Origin: an uncultured Pontibacter sp.
GTDB lineage: Bacteria; Bacteroidota; Bacteroidia; Cytophagales; Hymenobacteraceae
NCBI RefSeq assembly: GCF_947499215.1
Contig: NZ_CANMNI010000002.1
Span: 620,001-684,000 of the forward strand
Direction: 5' to 3'
Length of the DNA: 64,000 nt
Part shown: piece after piece, positions 49,731-57,230 of the stretch
Numbering within the stretch: position 1 is the stretch's first letter
Layout of the letters: every line of letters starts with the position of its first letter
Program-made: the position numbers and the translations under genes
The notes under the pieces: generated by a model
The model's input: only the letters and a program-made list of their open reading frames with translations
Told to the model about the DNA's origin: nothing
The model's database searches: none

Positions 49731-49973
49731 ATGGATAAGAATTATGAACCGCCTATTCACTGGAATGACTATGAAGATATAGCCATGGCCCTGTACGAGA
49801 AGTTTGGTGATGATTTCAACGAGTCGAAAATATACCGTGTTCGTTTTACTGAGCTGCTAGATTGGGTGCTGTCGCTCCCTAACTTCGTTGGAAAACGCGA
49901 GGAGTCTAACGAAGGGCACTTGGAGCAGATCCAAGCGGCTTGGGTATACGAGTGGCGTGACAACCAAGACTAA
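49731..49973 (+). CDS. iscX: Iron-sulfur assembly adaptor IscX
   Basis: An 80-residue acidic protein (MDKNYEPPIHWNDYEDIAMALYEKFGDDFNESKIYRVRFTELLDWVLSLPNFVGKREESNEGHLEQIQAAWVYEW) matching the IscX/YfhJ winged-helix family, which binds IscS and iron and tunes cluster assembly. Length is a little longer than the usual 66 residues. It is paired with fdx under one consensus promoter. The ATG at 49731 is the start; nothing usable lies upstream in frame. Confidence 0.92.
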   Translation: MDKNYEPPIHWNDYEDIAMALYEKFGDDFNESKIYRVRFTELLDWVLSLPNFVGKREESNEGHLEQIQAAWVYEWRDNQD

Positions 49974-50023
49974 GAGGTAATACGTCACTAAAAATTCATT
50001 ATATTAAATTAAATATATATTTT

Positions 50024-50056
50024 TAAAGGTCCTTTCTGATGAGAGGGCCTTTTTTG
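50024..50056 (+). terminator. Terminator after iscX
   Basis: AAAGGTCCTTTCT / AGAGGGCCTTTTTT, a stem with minor mismatches and a T-run. It ends just before the phosphatase gene at 50066. Confidence 0.75.
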
Positions 50057-50065
50057 CTTATAACT

Positions 50066-50563
50066 ATGTCTATAACACAACCAGACCTTACTCGCATTAA
50101 CACATTCGTTTTTGATGTAGACGGCGTATTGACTGACGGTTCTCTCTATGTTTTCGCAGATGGTGAAAAGGTGAGGGCCTTCAACATCAAAGACGGCTTT
50201 GCCATTAAACACGCCATTCGCCAAGGCTACCATGTGGCCATCATTTCCGCTAAAAATGAGCCCGGAGTGCGTGTGCGGTTAGAGGAACTTGAAATAGAGG
50301 ATATCTTCTTGGGAGCTGACGACAAAGTGGAAACTTTGGAGAATTACCTCTACATGCAGGGCATCCATCCGGCTACGGTAGCTTACATGGGTGATGATAT
50401 GCCTGATTTGGAGGCCATGCAGCGTTGCGGATTAAGAGCCTGTCCTGCCGATGCCGCCGATGATATACGGGAGGTGTGCACCTTTGTGTCAACCAAAGAC
50501 GGAGGTAAGGGTGCTGTGCGCGAGTTGATTGAGAAAATCATGAAGGTGCAGGATACTTGGTAA
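50066..50563 (+). CDS. KdsC-like HAD phosphatase (KDO 8-phosphate phosphatase family)
   Basis: A 165-residue HAD-superfamily enzyme of subfamily IIIA, which lacks a cap. Motif I is FVFDVDGVLTDG with the nucleophile Asp, motif II HVAIISAKNE, motif III/IV GDDMPDLEAMQRCG. FNIKDGFAIKHAIRQGYHVAI matches the KdsC family. It would convert KDO-8-P to KDO for lipopolysaccharide core. A frame start at 50039 lies in the iscX terminator, so the ATG at 50066 is used. Confidence 0.88.
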   Translation: MSITQPDLTRINTFVFDVDGVLTDGSLYVFADGEKVRAFNIKDGFAIKHAIRQGYHVAIISAKNEPGVRVRLEELEIEDIFLGADDKVETLENYLYMQGIHPATVAYMGDDMPDLEAMQRCGLRACPADAADDIREVCTFVSTKDGGKGAVRELIEKIMKVQDTW

Positions 50564-50681
50564 CTGGTATTATACTTTTCTCAAATCAAATAGCAGATTT
50601 CTTTTACATAAAAGTTTGCATATATATAAATTATTTTTAATCTTACAGACAGTTTATTCAAAATTATTTATTTTCATTTTT
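50564..50681. other. AT-rich leader upstream of the cold-shock gene
   Basis: About 118 bases, largely A and T, with no hairpin with T-run. Long leaders that respond to temperature are common before cold-shock genes, but I cannot show one here. Confidence 0.35.
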
Positions 50682-50876
50682 ATGAAGACAGGAAAAGTAA
50701 AGTTCTTTATTGAGTCAAAAGGCTTCGGTTTTATTACCGAAGACGAAACGAATGAGGATTTCTTCGTGCATGTTACAGGCCTAAACGGTTTACAGATACA
50801 GCAGCACGACCGTGTGGTTTTCGACACACAGGAAGGTAAAAAAGGAATCAATGCGGTAAACGTGCAAAGAATCTGA
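50682..50876 (+). CDS. Cold-shock-domain protein
   Basis: A 64-residue single cold-shock domain: KTGKVKFFIESKGFGFITEDETNEDFFVHVTGLNG, with RNP1 (K-G-F-G-F-I) and RNP2 (F-F-V-H-V), then DRVVFDTQEGKKGINAVNVQRI. It binds single-stranded nucleic acids and works as an RNA chaperone. An upstream hydrophobic frame extension is not family-like, so the start is at 50682. A near-perfect palindromic terminator follows. Confidence 0.93.
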   Translation: MKTGKVKFFIESKGFGFITEDETNEDFFVHVTGLNGLQIQQHDRVVFDTQEGKKGINAVNVQRI

Positions 50877-50890
50877 TTCTACTCTACACC

Positions 50891-50930
50891 GCATAAAAAA
50901 ACCCCTTCCTTGCAAGGGGTTTTTTTATGC
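50891..50930. terminator. Palindromic terminator after the cold-shock gene
   Basis: GCATAAAAAAACCCC… / …GGGGTTTTTTTATGC is nearly perfect over 40 bases with a 10-base loop region, working in both directions. Confidence 0.88.
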
Positions 50931-50959
50931 CCACAGCTTGCTGTACCGCTAAGGCGCTT

Positions 50960-50967
50960 TAACTTTG
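50960..50967 (+). promoter_or_regulatory. -7 promoter element of the UbiA-type gene
   Basis: TAACTTTG with CTTG at 19 bases upstream (50937-50940) as a fair -33. It places the transcription start near 50974, so TTG at 50993 is the first usable start. Confidence 0.65.
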
Positions 50968-50992
50968 CTTGGGCTTTACCTGTTACCCTGTC

Positions 50993-51841
50993 TTGAAAGA
51001 ATTCCTATACCTGATCCGATTCCCCAATTTAATGCTCATCATCCTGAGCCAAGCATTAGTGCAGGCCAGTCTGTTGAGTCCGGGTGTGGAGTGGGCGCGC
51101 ATTACCGAGCTTGGCTTCCTCGTACTTACCCTAGCCACGGTATGTGTGGCGGCGGCAGGCTACATCATCAATGACTATTACGACGTCAAAATTGACGCTA
51201 TTAATAAGCCTGAACGGGTGGTGGTGGGCAAATCCATCCGCAGGCGTCCTGCCATGTTTACACACATGGTGCTGTCATTTATTGGGGTGGCGCTGGGCTT
51301 CTGGCTGTCGATTGCGGTGGGTCTGATCAATCTTGGCGCCGTGCTGTTGCTTTGGGGTTACTCGGCCCGCTTCAAAAAGATGCCCCTTATTGGTAATGTC
51401 GTCATTGCGCTTTTAGGGGCCTCGATGCTGCTGGTGGTGGCTGTGTATGCGGGCAAGCTGAATAAAATCACCATCAGCTACGCTGTGTTCGCTTTTCTGA
51501 TTTCGCTGATCCGAGAGATTATCAAAGACATGGAGGATGTGCGTGGCGATGCGTCTTTCGACTGTCGCACACTGCCCATTGTGCTCGGGATGCGTCGTGC
51601 CAAGTATGTGCTATACCCCATCATTGCCCTATTTCAAGCTTTCCTATTGTTGGTTATCCTCCATCCGGTTACGGACTTAGGTTTTGATGTATACATGATT
51701 CTTTTTGTCTTGATCCCCAGCATTTGGATGATCGTAAAACTAGTGCGAGCCGACAGAAAGCGTGACTTCACTTTTCTGAGCAATTTAGGAAAGCTCATCA
51801 TGCTGACAGGTATACTCTCCATGCTCTTGCTCAACCAGTAG
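50993..51841 (+). CDS. UbiA-family prenyltransferase (geranylgeranylglycerol-phosphate type)
   Basis: A 282-residue polytopic membrane enzyme that transfers a prenyl chain to an acceptor. Both Asp-rich Mg-pyrophosphate motifs are present: NDYYDVKIDAINKPERV and DMEDVRGDASFDCRTLPIVLG. About nine hydrophobic segments are visible. In Bacteroidota such genes next to the KdsC-like phosphatase are generally annotated as geranylgeranylglycerol-phosphate geranylgeranyltransferase-like; acceptor identity is not settled by sequence. The start is TTG at 50993, giving KEFLYLIRFPNLMLIIL, because the promoter -7 overlaps anything further upstream. Confidence 0.88.
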   Translation: MKEFLYLIRFPNLMLIILSQALVQASLLSPGVEWARITELGFLVLTLATVCVAAAGYIINDYYDVKIDAINKPERVVVGKSIRRRPAMFTHMVLSFIGVALGFWLSIAVGLINLGAVLLLWGYSARFKKMPLIGNVVIALLGASMLLVVAVYAGKLNKITISYAVFAFLISLIREIIKDMEDVRGDASFDCRTLPIVLGMRRAKYVLYPIIALFQAFLLLVILHPVTDLGFDVYMILFVLIPSIWMIVKLVRADRKRDFTFLSNLGKLIMLTGILSMLLLNQ

Positions 51842-51852
51842 CTCAATGAAAA

Positions 51853-51878
51853 GGCTGGCCTAGGTATTTAGGCCAGCC
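51853..51878. terminator. Hairpin downstream of the UbiA gene
   Basis: GGCTGGCC / GGCCAGCC, perfect 8-bp stem with a 10-base loop. A T-run (TTTT) is present only on the minus strand, downstream of the decayed T9SS tail, so it may be the leftover terminator of that lost gene. Confidence 0.65.
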
Positions 51879-51902
51879 CATTCCATTCAAAGCACACTAT
51901 AC

Positions 51903-52075
51903 CTAGCGCACTATAAACCGGTCGTCAGCCATTTCTGTGTCTCTGATCACTTTAATAAATTAGAACCCTTCGACGAGCTCAGCACATCACCCAATGCTAT
52001 CATAGTACGCCCCAATGCGTCGTACACTTTACCTGCCTGCAAGTGCCCTTGCATTATCAATCTGATTTTCGATAT
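51903..52075 (-). pseudogene. Frameshifted remnant of a type IX sorting domain
   Basis: On the minus strand one frame reads IRLIMQGHLQAGKVYDALGRTMIALGDVLSS…, matching the V-Y-D-x-x-G-R strand of T9SS type A sorting domains. A second frame then reads FIKVIRDTEMADDRFIVR and a stop, the usual Y-F-I-K-V…R-F-I-V-R end of such domains. The change of frame falls at AATTTATTAAA near 51955. The stretch between the two parts (CCCTTCGACGAGCTCAGCAC) resembles a common intergenic repeat, so the original may have been broken by insertion. Nothing of the cargo part is left. Confidence 0.6.
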
Positions 52076-52147
52076 TTACATATCATGCAAAAGGCCACCT
52101 ATAAACAAGACGCTGCGAAGCGGGTAGCTATACTTTCCCAAAACCCT

Positions 52148-52588
52148 ATGAACAAACTTCACCAAATTCTTCAAAACTACGGCCTGCGCAAAACCAAATG
52201 CCGCACCGATGTACTCAACCTGTTTTTGGAAAACCAGCATGCACTGGCACACGCCACCATTGAGCAACAATTTGGCAAACAGTATGACCGCGTCACGCTT
52301 TACCGTACGCTCCACTCATTTGAGGAAAAGGGTCTGCTGCACAGCATAAAGGATGGCAGCGGCGCGGTGAAGTATGCCCTCTGTAAAGAGGCCTGTCCCC
52401 AGCACCAGCACCACGACAACCACATACACTTTAGCTGCACCGTCTGTGGCCAGACTTATTGCATCAACGAGGTGCACATACCGGCGCTGCGCATGCCCGA
52501 CGGCTATCAGGTACAAGAAATGCACTTTTCAGCGCAGGGTGTCTGCAAAACCTGTTCAAGACAGACTAGGCAGCTTGATAAGGTATAG
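52148..52588 (+). CDS. Fur-family transcriptional repressor
   Basis: A 146-residue metal-dependent regulator. The N-terminal winged helix is MNKLHQILQNYGLRKTKCRTDVLNLFLENQHALAHATIEQQF…YDRVTLYRTLHSFEEKGLLHSI. The dimer domain shows HHDNHIHFSCTVCGQTYCINEVHIPALRMPDGY and GVCKTCSR, so both CxxC pairs of the structural zinc site are present. Zur- or Fur-type specificity cannot be told. Upstream Mets (52085 and 52043) give unusual extensions, one reaching into the T9SS remnant. No target operator is apparent here. Confidence 0.87.
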   Translation: MNKLHQILQNYGLRKTKCRTDVLNLFLENQHALAHATIEQQFGKQYDRVTLYRTLHSFEEKGLLHSIKDGSGAVKYALCKEACPQHQHHDNHIHFSCTVCGQTYCINEVHIPALRMPDGYQVQEMHFSAQGVCKTCSRQTRQLDKV

Positions 52589-52664
52589 GTACAGCCTTTA
52601 CTAGTTGCGCATACCTGATACCCACTTTATACCGTAAGCACTATTTATAACCAAAACGATTGCT

Positions 52665-53174
52665 ATGGCCGCCTCTGTCCTCTCCCCTCCCGACCTGTTC
52701 CGAAAACTTGCCACTTCCCCTAACAAGCTGCGCTTATTTATGCTGGCCAAGCTACCCATGGCCTACATGGCCGACCTGCGGGTACGCTCCATTTCAGAGG
52801 AACGGGCCGAGGTGACAATCCCCTACAAGTATCTCAACAAAAACCCCTTCGGATCCATCTACTTTGCCAGCCTAAGTATGGCCGCTGAGTTGTCTACAGG
52901 CTTGCTTTGCATGGCTCAGACCTATAAATCTGATCCGGCCGTATCGATGCTGGTGGTGCACATGGAGGGGGACTTCACCAAAAAAGCAGTGGGCAAGATC
53001 ACCTTCACCTGTGAGGACGGGCCTACTATCAAGGCAGCAGCAGACCAGACCAAAGCCACCGGCACCGGTGTAACAGTGGTTGCCACCAGCATTGGCACGG
53101 ACCAGAGCGGCGACAAAGTGGCGGAGTTCCGGTTTACGTGGTCGCTGAAGGCGAAGCAGCAGCCTAGCTCCTGA
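52665..53174 (+). CDS. DUF4442 hot-dog-fold protein (thioesterase-like)
   Basis: A 169-residue hot-dog-fold protein. It reads LFMLAKLPMAYMADLRVRSISEERAEVTIPYKYLNKNPFGSIYFASLSMAAELSTGLLCMAQTY, in which NPFGSIYFASLSMAAE is the place of the N-x-x-G-x-x/H-A catalytic region of the hot-dog family, here with the DUF4442 pattern. Later strands follow as GKITFTCEDGPTIKAAADQTKATGTGVTVVATSIGTDQ. It is probably an acyl-CoA thioesterase or binding protein; substrate unknown. Confidence 0.82.
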   Translation: MAASVLSPPDLFRKLATSPNKLRLFMLAKLPMAYMADLRVRSISEERAEVTIPYKYLNKNPFGSIYFASLSMAAELSTGLLCMAQTYKSDPAVSMLVVHMEGDFTKKAVGKITFTCEDGPTIKAAADQTKATGTGVTVVATSIGTDQSGDKVAEFRFTWSLKAKQQPSS

Positions 53175-53239
53175 TTTCATTAGCTTTTTGGAGGCTATAC
53201 CTGTAACTTGCAGCTTTTTACCAGCTATCATACCCCTGC

Positions 53240-54064
53240 ATGAAATTCCGAGCTATCTGCACCGATATAGACGGCACTTTGCTTAACAGCGACCGTCAGC
53301 TATCACAGCGCACTATTCAAACTATCAAGAGTTTAGACAAAGACATACCTGTTATACTGGCCTCATCGCGTATGCCAGCCGCCATGCGCCATCTGCAGCA
53401 GGAGCTCGACATAATGCATCATCCGCTTATCTGCTTCAACGGTGGCTACGTCATCTATTTCGAGGACGGTAAAACAGAGGCTTTGCCATTGGACTCGGTA
53501 CAGATTCCCGCTACGGTTTGCCAAACCATACACGACTTTGCGCAAGGCACTGACCTGCATGTGAGTTTGTATGCACAAGACAACTGGTATGTGCCTGCAT
53601 TCGATTTCTGGGCTGAACGTGAAAAGAACAATACCAAAGTAAACCCCGAGCAAGCTGAGCTGAAGCGCATACTTCAAAGCTGGCATCAGTCAGAAACAGG
53701 CGCGCATAAAGTTATGTGCATGGGTCCTGCCGATGAAATCGACGTCTTACAAAACGAACTGACAAGTAACTTTGCCGACCAAGTGCACGCCTATCGCTCG
53801 AAAGACACTTACCTCGAGATTGCTCCGCGCGCCATTTCCAAAGCCACCGCGCTGGAGTTGCTGCTGAACGATCGTTTTAACATTAGCATGCAGGAGGTAA
53901 TGGCTTTCGGCGACAACTACAACGACATCGACATGCTACAGGCTGTGGGAATGGGTATAGCCGTAGGAAATGCCCGCGAAGAAGTAAAAGCAATAGCCAA
54001 TGAGATTACACTCAAAAGTGTAGAAGATGGCGTAGCTGTTGCTATTGAAAAATACTGGTATTAA
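53240..54064 (+). CDS. Cof-type HAD-IIB hydrolase
   Basis: A 274-residue phosphatase with a C2-type cap. Motif I CTDIDGTLLNSDRQLS carries the nucleophile Asp, motif II is in VILASSRMP, motif III has Lys in AISKATALELLL, and motif IV is MAFGDNYNDIDMLQAVGMGIAVGNA. The cap lies between about 85 and 190. These enzymes dephosphorylate sugar phosphates, flavin mononucleotide or pyridoxal phosphate; the substrate cannot be told here. Confidence 0.9.
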   Translation: MKFRAICTDIDGTLLNSDRQLSQRTIQTIKSLDKDIPVILASSRMPAAMRHLQQELDIMHHPLICFNGGYVIYFEDGKTEALPLDSVQIPATVCQTIHDFAQGTDLHVSLYAQDNWYVPAFDFWAEREKNNTKVNPEQAELKRILQSWHQSETGAHKVMCMGPADEIDVLQNELTSNFADQVHAYRSKDTYLEIAPRAISKATALELLLNDRFNISMQEVMAFGDNYNDIDMLQAVGMGIAVGNAREEVKAIANEITLKSVEDGVAVAIEKYWY

Positions 54065-54189
54065 AACAGCATGGGTTATTGCTCCACTGCAAGACTACAT
54101 TTTCAGAACGACATCAAACATCTCTCCAATAGCTAGGATACTAAGCCTGAGAATTAATTACTTTTGAAAGCTTGACTTTATTCATCCCT

Positions 54190-54645
54190 ATGCAATCGAC
54201 CGCCCCAACACCCGAGTTATACATAGCTGAACTGCCTGAAGAGCGCCAGCCAATCATGACTGCCTTGAGAGAAGTAATTCTCGAAAACCTGCCCGAAGGT
54301 TTTGAGGAAGTGATGGGTTATGGAATGATGGGCTACGCAGTGCCGCATACCTTATACCCGGCCGGATACCACTGCGACCCGAAACAGCCGCTGCCTTTTA
54401 TGAGTATCGCCTCACAGAAGAACCACATTGTCATCTACCACATGGGCATGTATGCCAATGAAGATTTGCTGAATTGGTTTAAAGCCGAATACCCCAAGCA
54501 CAGCAAAACCAAGCTGGATATGGGCAAAAGTTGTATTCGCTTTAAAAAGCCGGAGCACGTGCCGTTGGCGCTGATTGGCGAGTTGGCCTCGAAGCTGCCG
54601 CCGCAGGAGTGGATTGAGATTTATGAAAGCGTGATTAAAAAGTAA
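54190..54645 (+). CDS. DUF1801 domain protein
   Basis: A 151-residue cytosolic protein: TPELYIAELPEERQPIMTALREVILENLPEGFEEVMGYGMMGYAVPHTLYP, LPFMSIASQKNHIVIYHMGMYANEDLLNWFKAEYPKHSKTKLDMGKSCIRFKKPEHVPLALIGELA, the whole DUF1801 (YdhG-like) fold. Function unknown. The TTG at 54172 is in frame, but ATG at 54190 fits better. Confidence 0.88.
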   Translation: MQSTAPTPELYIAELPEERQPIMTALREVILENLPEGFEEVMGYGMMGYAVPHTLYPAGYHCDPKQPLPFMSIASQKNHIVIYHMGMYANEDLLNWFKAEYPKHSKTKLDMGKSCIRFKKPEHVPLALIGELASKLPPQEWIEIYESVIKK

Positions 54646-54718
54646 ATACTGGTTTCCGGATAAGGATTAAATGAGAGAAGGTAACTTTTTAGAAAAGGCA
54701 GGATAGCAGATAAATCGA

Positions 54719-55957
54719 ATGAAAGAACACCTAGTAGCACTAATTATAAGTTTAGCATTTACTTTATTTTCCCTTTACATACACGTCATGCCATCATCCA
54801 ATAGCATGATCAATTTAAAGACTTCAAACCTAAGTGAAGAAAAACCTTTTATCTCCAATGATTATTTAACAGTTGCTATAACCTATCATAAAGAACATCC
54901 TGCTTTTGCAAAACGCCCTCTAACCACTTATCTCGTTGAAAAGCTTAGCAATTATTCGTCACTTAACTTAGGCACATCTTTTACTGTCATTAACTTCTTC
55001 TTTCTCTTTCTATGCGGGATGGTTATTTACTACTGCTCCATCTTAATAGGGAATAATAAAATAGAGGCACAGTGGAGCATTGCTCTATTTTATCTTAATT
55101 TTAGTGTACTATTCGCATTTTTCCCGCCTATATACAGTTATGACGAACCTCTATACTACTTTCTGATTTTTCTAAGTCTAATTTCACTGCTCCATGGCCG
55201 CTGGATATTATATGTTCTTTTTTTCAGCCTCGGTCTAATTACCCGGGAAAGTGGTTTAATCCTTTTACCAAGTTTTGCTATCCTATCTTTAAGCTATCAA
55301 AAGCCTGCTTCCTTCTACCTGAAAAGGTTATTTTTTTTAAGCGTCCCCATAATCATCTATGCAGCTTTCCTGTATATCTTTATTTCTAAAAATAACATTG
55401 AGGAAGCTTCCAAGCAGGACTTCTTAGATCGTTTTTCTCACTTCTTCGGGAATTTCCGCGACTTAAAATTCACTGTAGAGTCAATTGCCTCTTTCATATT
55501 AGCTATTGGCTTGCAATCCTATTTACTGTATTGCTATGCCAGCAGAAAATTACTTTCAACTACTGAAAAGAGGTATATAACAGCATTTATTTTGGCATTA
55601 ATCATTAACACCTTAGTTGTTATTTTAACCACTCAGGCAAGAGAAACGCGACTATTCGCATTGCCACTGGTATTTTTGTCTCCTCTTTTGGGGAAATACC
55701 TTATAAGAGAATATAAATTTATCCGAAATAAACTATTGAGGGCTCCAAAAAACGAATTATTGCGAAGCTTGTTGTTATTGGCAGTTTTAATAAGCCTAAG
55801 TCTAATTATAACCAACTCCTTTTATTTTCAGACAATTGGGAGCCCAGCCGAAAATTTATTTGATGAATACATAGCGGTTGCTGCCTCACTTTTTTTTTCA
55901 CATTTTGTCTTCAGATTTGTGTTAAAACCAAATGACGCTGTCGCAGTGATGGATTAA
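54719..55957 (+). CDS. Multi-spanning membrane protein, GT-C glycosyltransferase-like, AT-rich
   Basis: A 412-residue protein with about ten hydrophobic segments. A short loop after the first helix holds HKEHPAFAKRPLTTYLVEKL, and a conserved acidic-loop-like YSYDEPLYYFLIFLSL and ARETRLFALPLVFLSPLLGKYL recall GT-C sugar transferases that use lipid-linked donors. No clear D-x-D catalytic pair is seen, so this is only a resemblance. It is the most AT-rich gene in the window and has no AGGTATA copy, both signs of transfer. It stands alone. Confidence 0.62.
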   Translation: MKEHLVALIISLAFTLFSLYIHVMPSSNSMINLKTSNLSEEKPFISNDYLTVAITYHKEHPAFAKRPLTTYLVEKLSNYSSLNLGTSFTVINFFFLFLCGMVIYYCSILIGNNKIEAQWSIALFYLNFSVLFAFFPPIYSYDEPLYYFLIFLSLISLLHGRWILYVLFFSLGLITRESGLILLPSFAILSLSYQKPASFYLKRLFFLSVPIIIYAAFLYIFISKNNIEEASKQDFLDRFSHFFGNFRDLKFTVESIASFILAIGLQSYLLYCYASRKLLSTTEKRYITAFILALIINTLVVILTTQARETRLFALPLVFLSPLLGKYLIREYKFIRNKLLRAPKNELLRSLLLLAVLISLSLIITNSFYFQTIGSPAENLFDEYIAVAASLFFSHFVFRFVLKPNDAVAVMD

Positions 55958-55990
55958 GATTTATACCTCTCAGATCAAGCGATAAACCCC

Positions 55991-56362
55991 TTACTTAACT
56001 TCCCTCAACTGGCCTCTGGTCTCCCCTTGGCTTCTGCCCCACTTCGCGATAGCGTCCAGCACAGGTTCCAGCGTTTTACCGAATTCTGTCAGGGAGTATT
56101 CTACCCGCAAAGGCACTTCCGGATATACCTCTCTTTTTACCAAGCCATCCTCTTCCAATGCCTTCAGCTGGATACTCAGCATTTTCTCGGTGATATCCGG
56201 AATTTGCTTTTTCAGTTCGCCGAAGCGGAGCGTCTTGTTTTTCAGGTACCACAGCACTACCGTTTTCCATTTGCCACCGATGTAATCCATCGTCACGTCC
56301 ATGGCGCAATGGTAGGTCTTTTCGCCTATTTCAAACACATATTCCCTGTCCTGTATAATCAT
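55991..56362 (-). CDS. HxlR-family transcriptional regulator
   Basis: A 123-residue winged-helix regulator: CAMDVTMDYIGGKWKTVVLWYLKNKTLRFGELKKQIPDITEKMLSIQLKALEEDGLVKREVYPEVPLRVEYSLTEFGKTLEPVLDAIAKWG, the standard HxlR signature including the early Cys (C19) that in some members senses electrophiles. It is divergent from an NADP-dependent oxidoreductase gene that it probably controls; a perfect palindrome lies in the shared spacer. The -7 element at 56412-56419 (minus strand TATCTTTG) would drive it. Confidence 0.92.
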   Translation of the reverse strand: MIIQDREYVFEIGEKTYHCAMDVTMDYIGGKWKTVVLWYLKNKTLRFGELKKQIPDITEKMLSIQLKALEEDGLVKREVYPEVPLRVEYSLTEFGKTLEPVLDAIAKWGRSQGETRGQLREVK

Positions 56363-56388
56363 CTCACTAAAAACTAAAATAAATCCAT

Positions 56389-56406
56389 ACTGTCAGGTTT
56401 GACAGT
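56389..56406. promoter_or_regulatory. Palindromic operator candidate for the HxlR regulator
   Basis: ACTGTCA-GGTT-TGACAGT, a perfect 7-bp inverted repeat with 4-base spacer. It lies just downstream of the HxlR -7 (56412-56419) and just upstream of the -33 region of the divergent gene (-7 TAAGTTTG at 56432-56439), where bound repressor would block both. Confidence 0.7.
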
Positions 56407-56411
56407 TATTG

Positions 56412-56439
56412 CAAAGATAAACAACTATACATAAGTTTG
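56412..56439. promoter_or_regulatory. Divergent -7 elements for hxlR-type and oxidoreductase genes
   Basis: Minus strand TATCTTTG (56412-56419) and plus strand TAAGTTTG (56432-56439) are both full TAnnTTTG matches. The plus one has ATTG 20 bases upstream. They face away from each other around the operator. Confidence 0.6.
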
Positions 56440-56477
56440 CTACTGTAAATTATATAGTGACTAAAAAACAGCAACTT

Positions 56478-57131
56478 ATGAAGAATATAGCAGTTCTAGG
56501 AACGGGCATGGTGGGCAATACCATCGGCACCAAACTCATCAAATTGGGGTATAACGTCATGATGGGCAGCCGAAGCGCGACCAACGAAAAAGCGCTAGCT
56601 TGGGTTGAGGCCAATGGTGCAAATGCCTCCGCAGGTACTTTTGAAGACGCTGCCAGGTTCGGCGAACTCATCTTTAACTGCACGAAAGGAGAAGCCGCGC
56701 TGGAAGTTTTTAAGATGGCAGATATAGAAAACTTCAAAGGCAAAACCATTATCGACATCAGCAATCCGCTGGATTTCTCAAAAGGAATGCCACCCTCGCT
56801 TATACCGGAACTTTCAAACACCAACTCACTAGGTGAAAAAATCCAGAAGCTGTTACCGGAAGCGAATGTGGTCAAAACCCTCAACATCGTGAACTGTGAG
56901 GTGATGGTGGATGCAAAGAAAAGCGGTGGCGACCCAACCATGTTTATGAGCGGTAATAGCGCTGAGGCCAAAGAAGAGGTAAAAGGTATGCTGCAGCAGT
57001 TCGGCTGGACAGACATCATCGACTTGGGTGATATTACCACAGCGCGTGGCACGGAGATGATGCTGCCGATCTGGATCAGGACTTGGATGGCGACAGGCAA
57101 TGGTTATTTTGCTTTTAAGATAGTCCGATAG
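56478..57131 (+). CDS. NADPH-dependent F420-reductase-like oxidoreductase
   Basis: A 217-residue Rossmann-fold protein: MKNIAVLGTGMVGNTIGTKLIKLGYNVMMGSRS (G-x-G-x-x-G), then NASAGTFEDAARFGELIFNCTKGEAALEVFKMADIENFKGKTIIDISNPLDFSKGMPPSLI, the F420_oxidored pattern, and a C-terminal KTLNIVNCEVMVDAKKSGGDPTMFMSGNS. These proteins reduce F420, or often another acceptor, with NADPH. It is preceded by a shared operator with an HxlR regulator, suggesting that an electrophile or quinone stress signal induces it (inference). A GTG at 56457 would add seven residues; ATG 56478 is preferred. Confidence 0.87.
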   Translation: MKNIAVLGTGMVGNTIGTKLIKLGYNVMMGSRSATNEKALAWVEANGANASAGTFEDAARFGELIFNCTKGEAALEVFKMADIENFKGKTIIDISNPLDFSKGMPPSLIPELSNTNSLGEKIQKLLPEANVVKTLNIVNCEVMVDAKKSGGDPTMFMSGNSAEAKEEVKGMLQQFGWTDIIDLGDITTARGTEMMLPIWIRTWMATGNGYFAFKIVR

Positions 57132-57199
57132 GTTTCTCGCCATAGGTATAATCCGCAATTTTAAACTGTAACGGTGCTGGCTTCTACGGCCAAACCCGC

Positions 57200-57207
57200 T
57201 ATATTTG
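57200..57207 (+). promoter_or_regulatory. -7 promoter element of purN
   Basis: TATATTTG, full -7 match, placing the transcription start near 57214 inside the longer open frame and thus moving the purN start downstream. Confidence 0.6.
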
Positions 57208-57230
57208 CAGCTTCATTACAAAGCCTTACT

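Noticed and set aside
49713-49731. Longer iscX start
   Set aside because: The frame can be extended only through an ATT codon; the ATG at 49731 matches the family.
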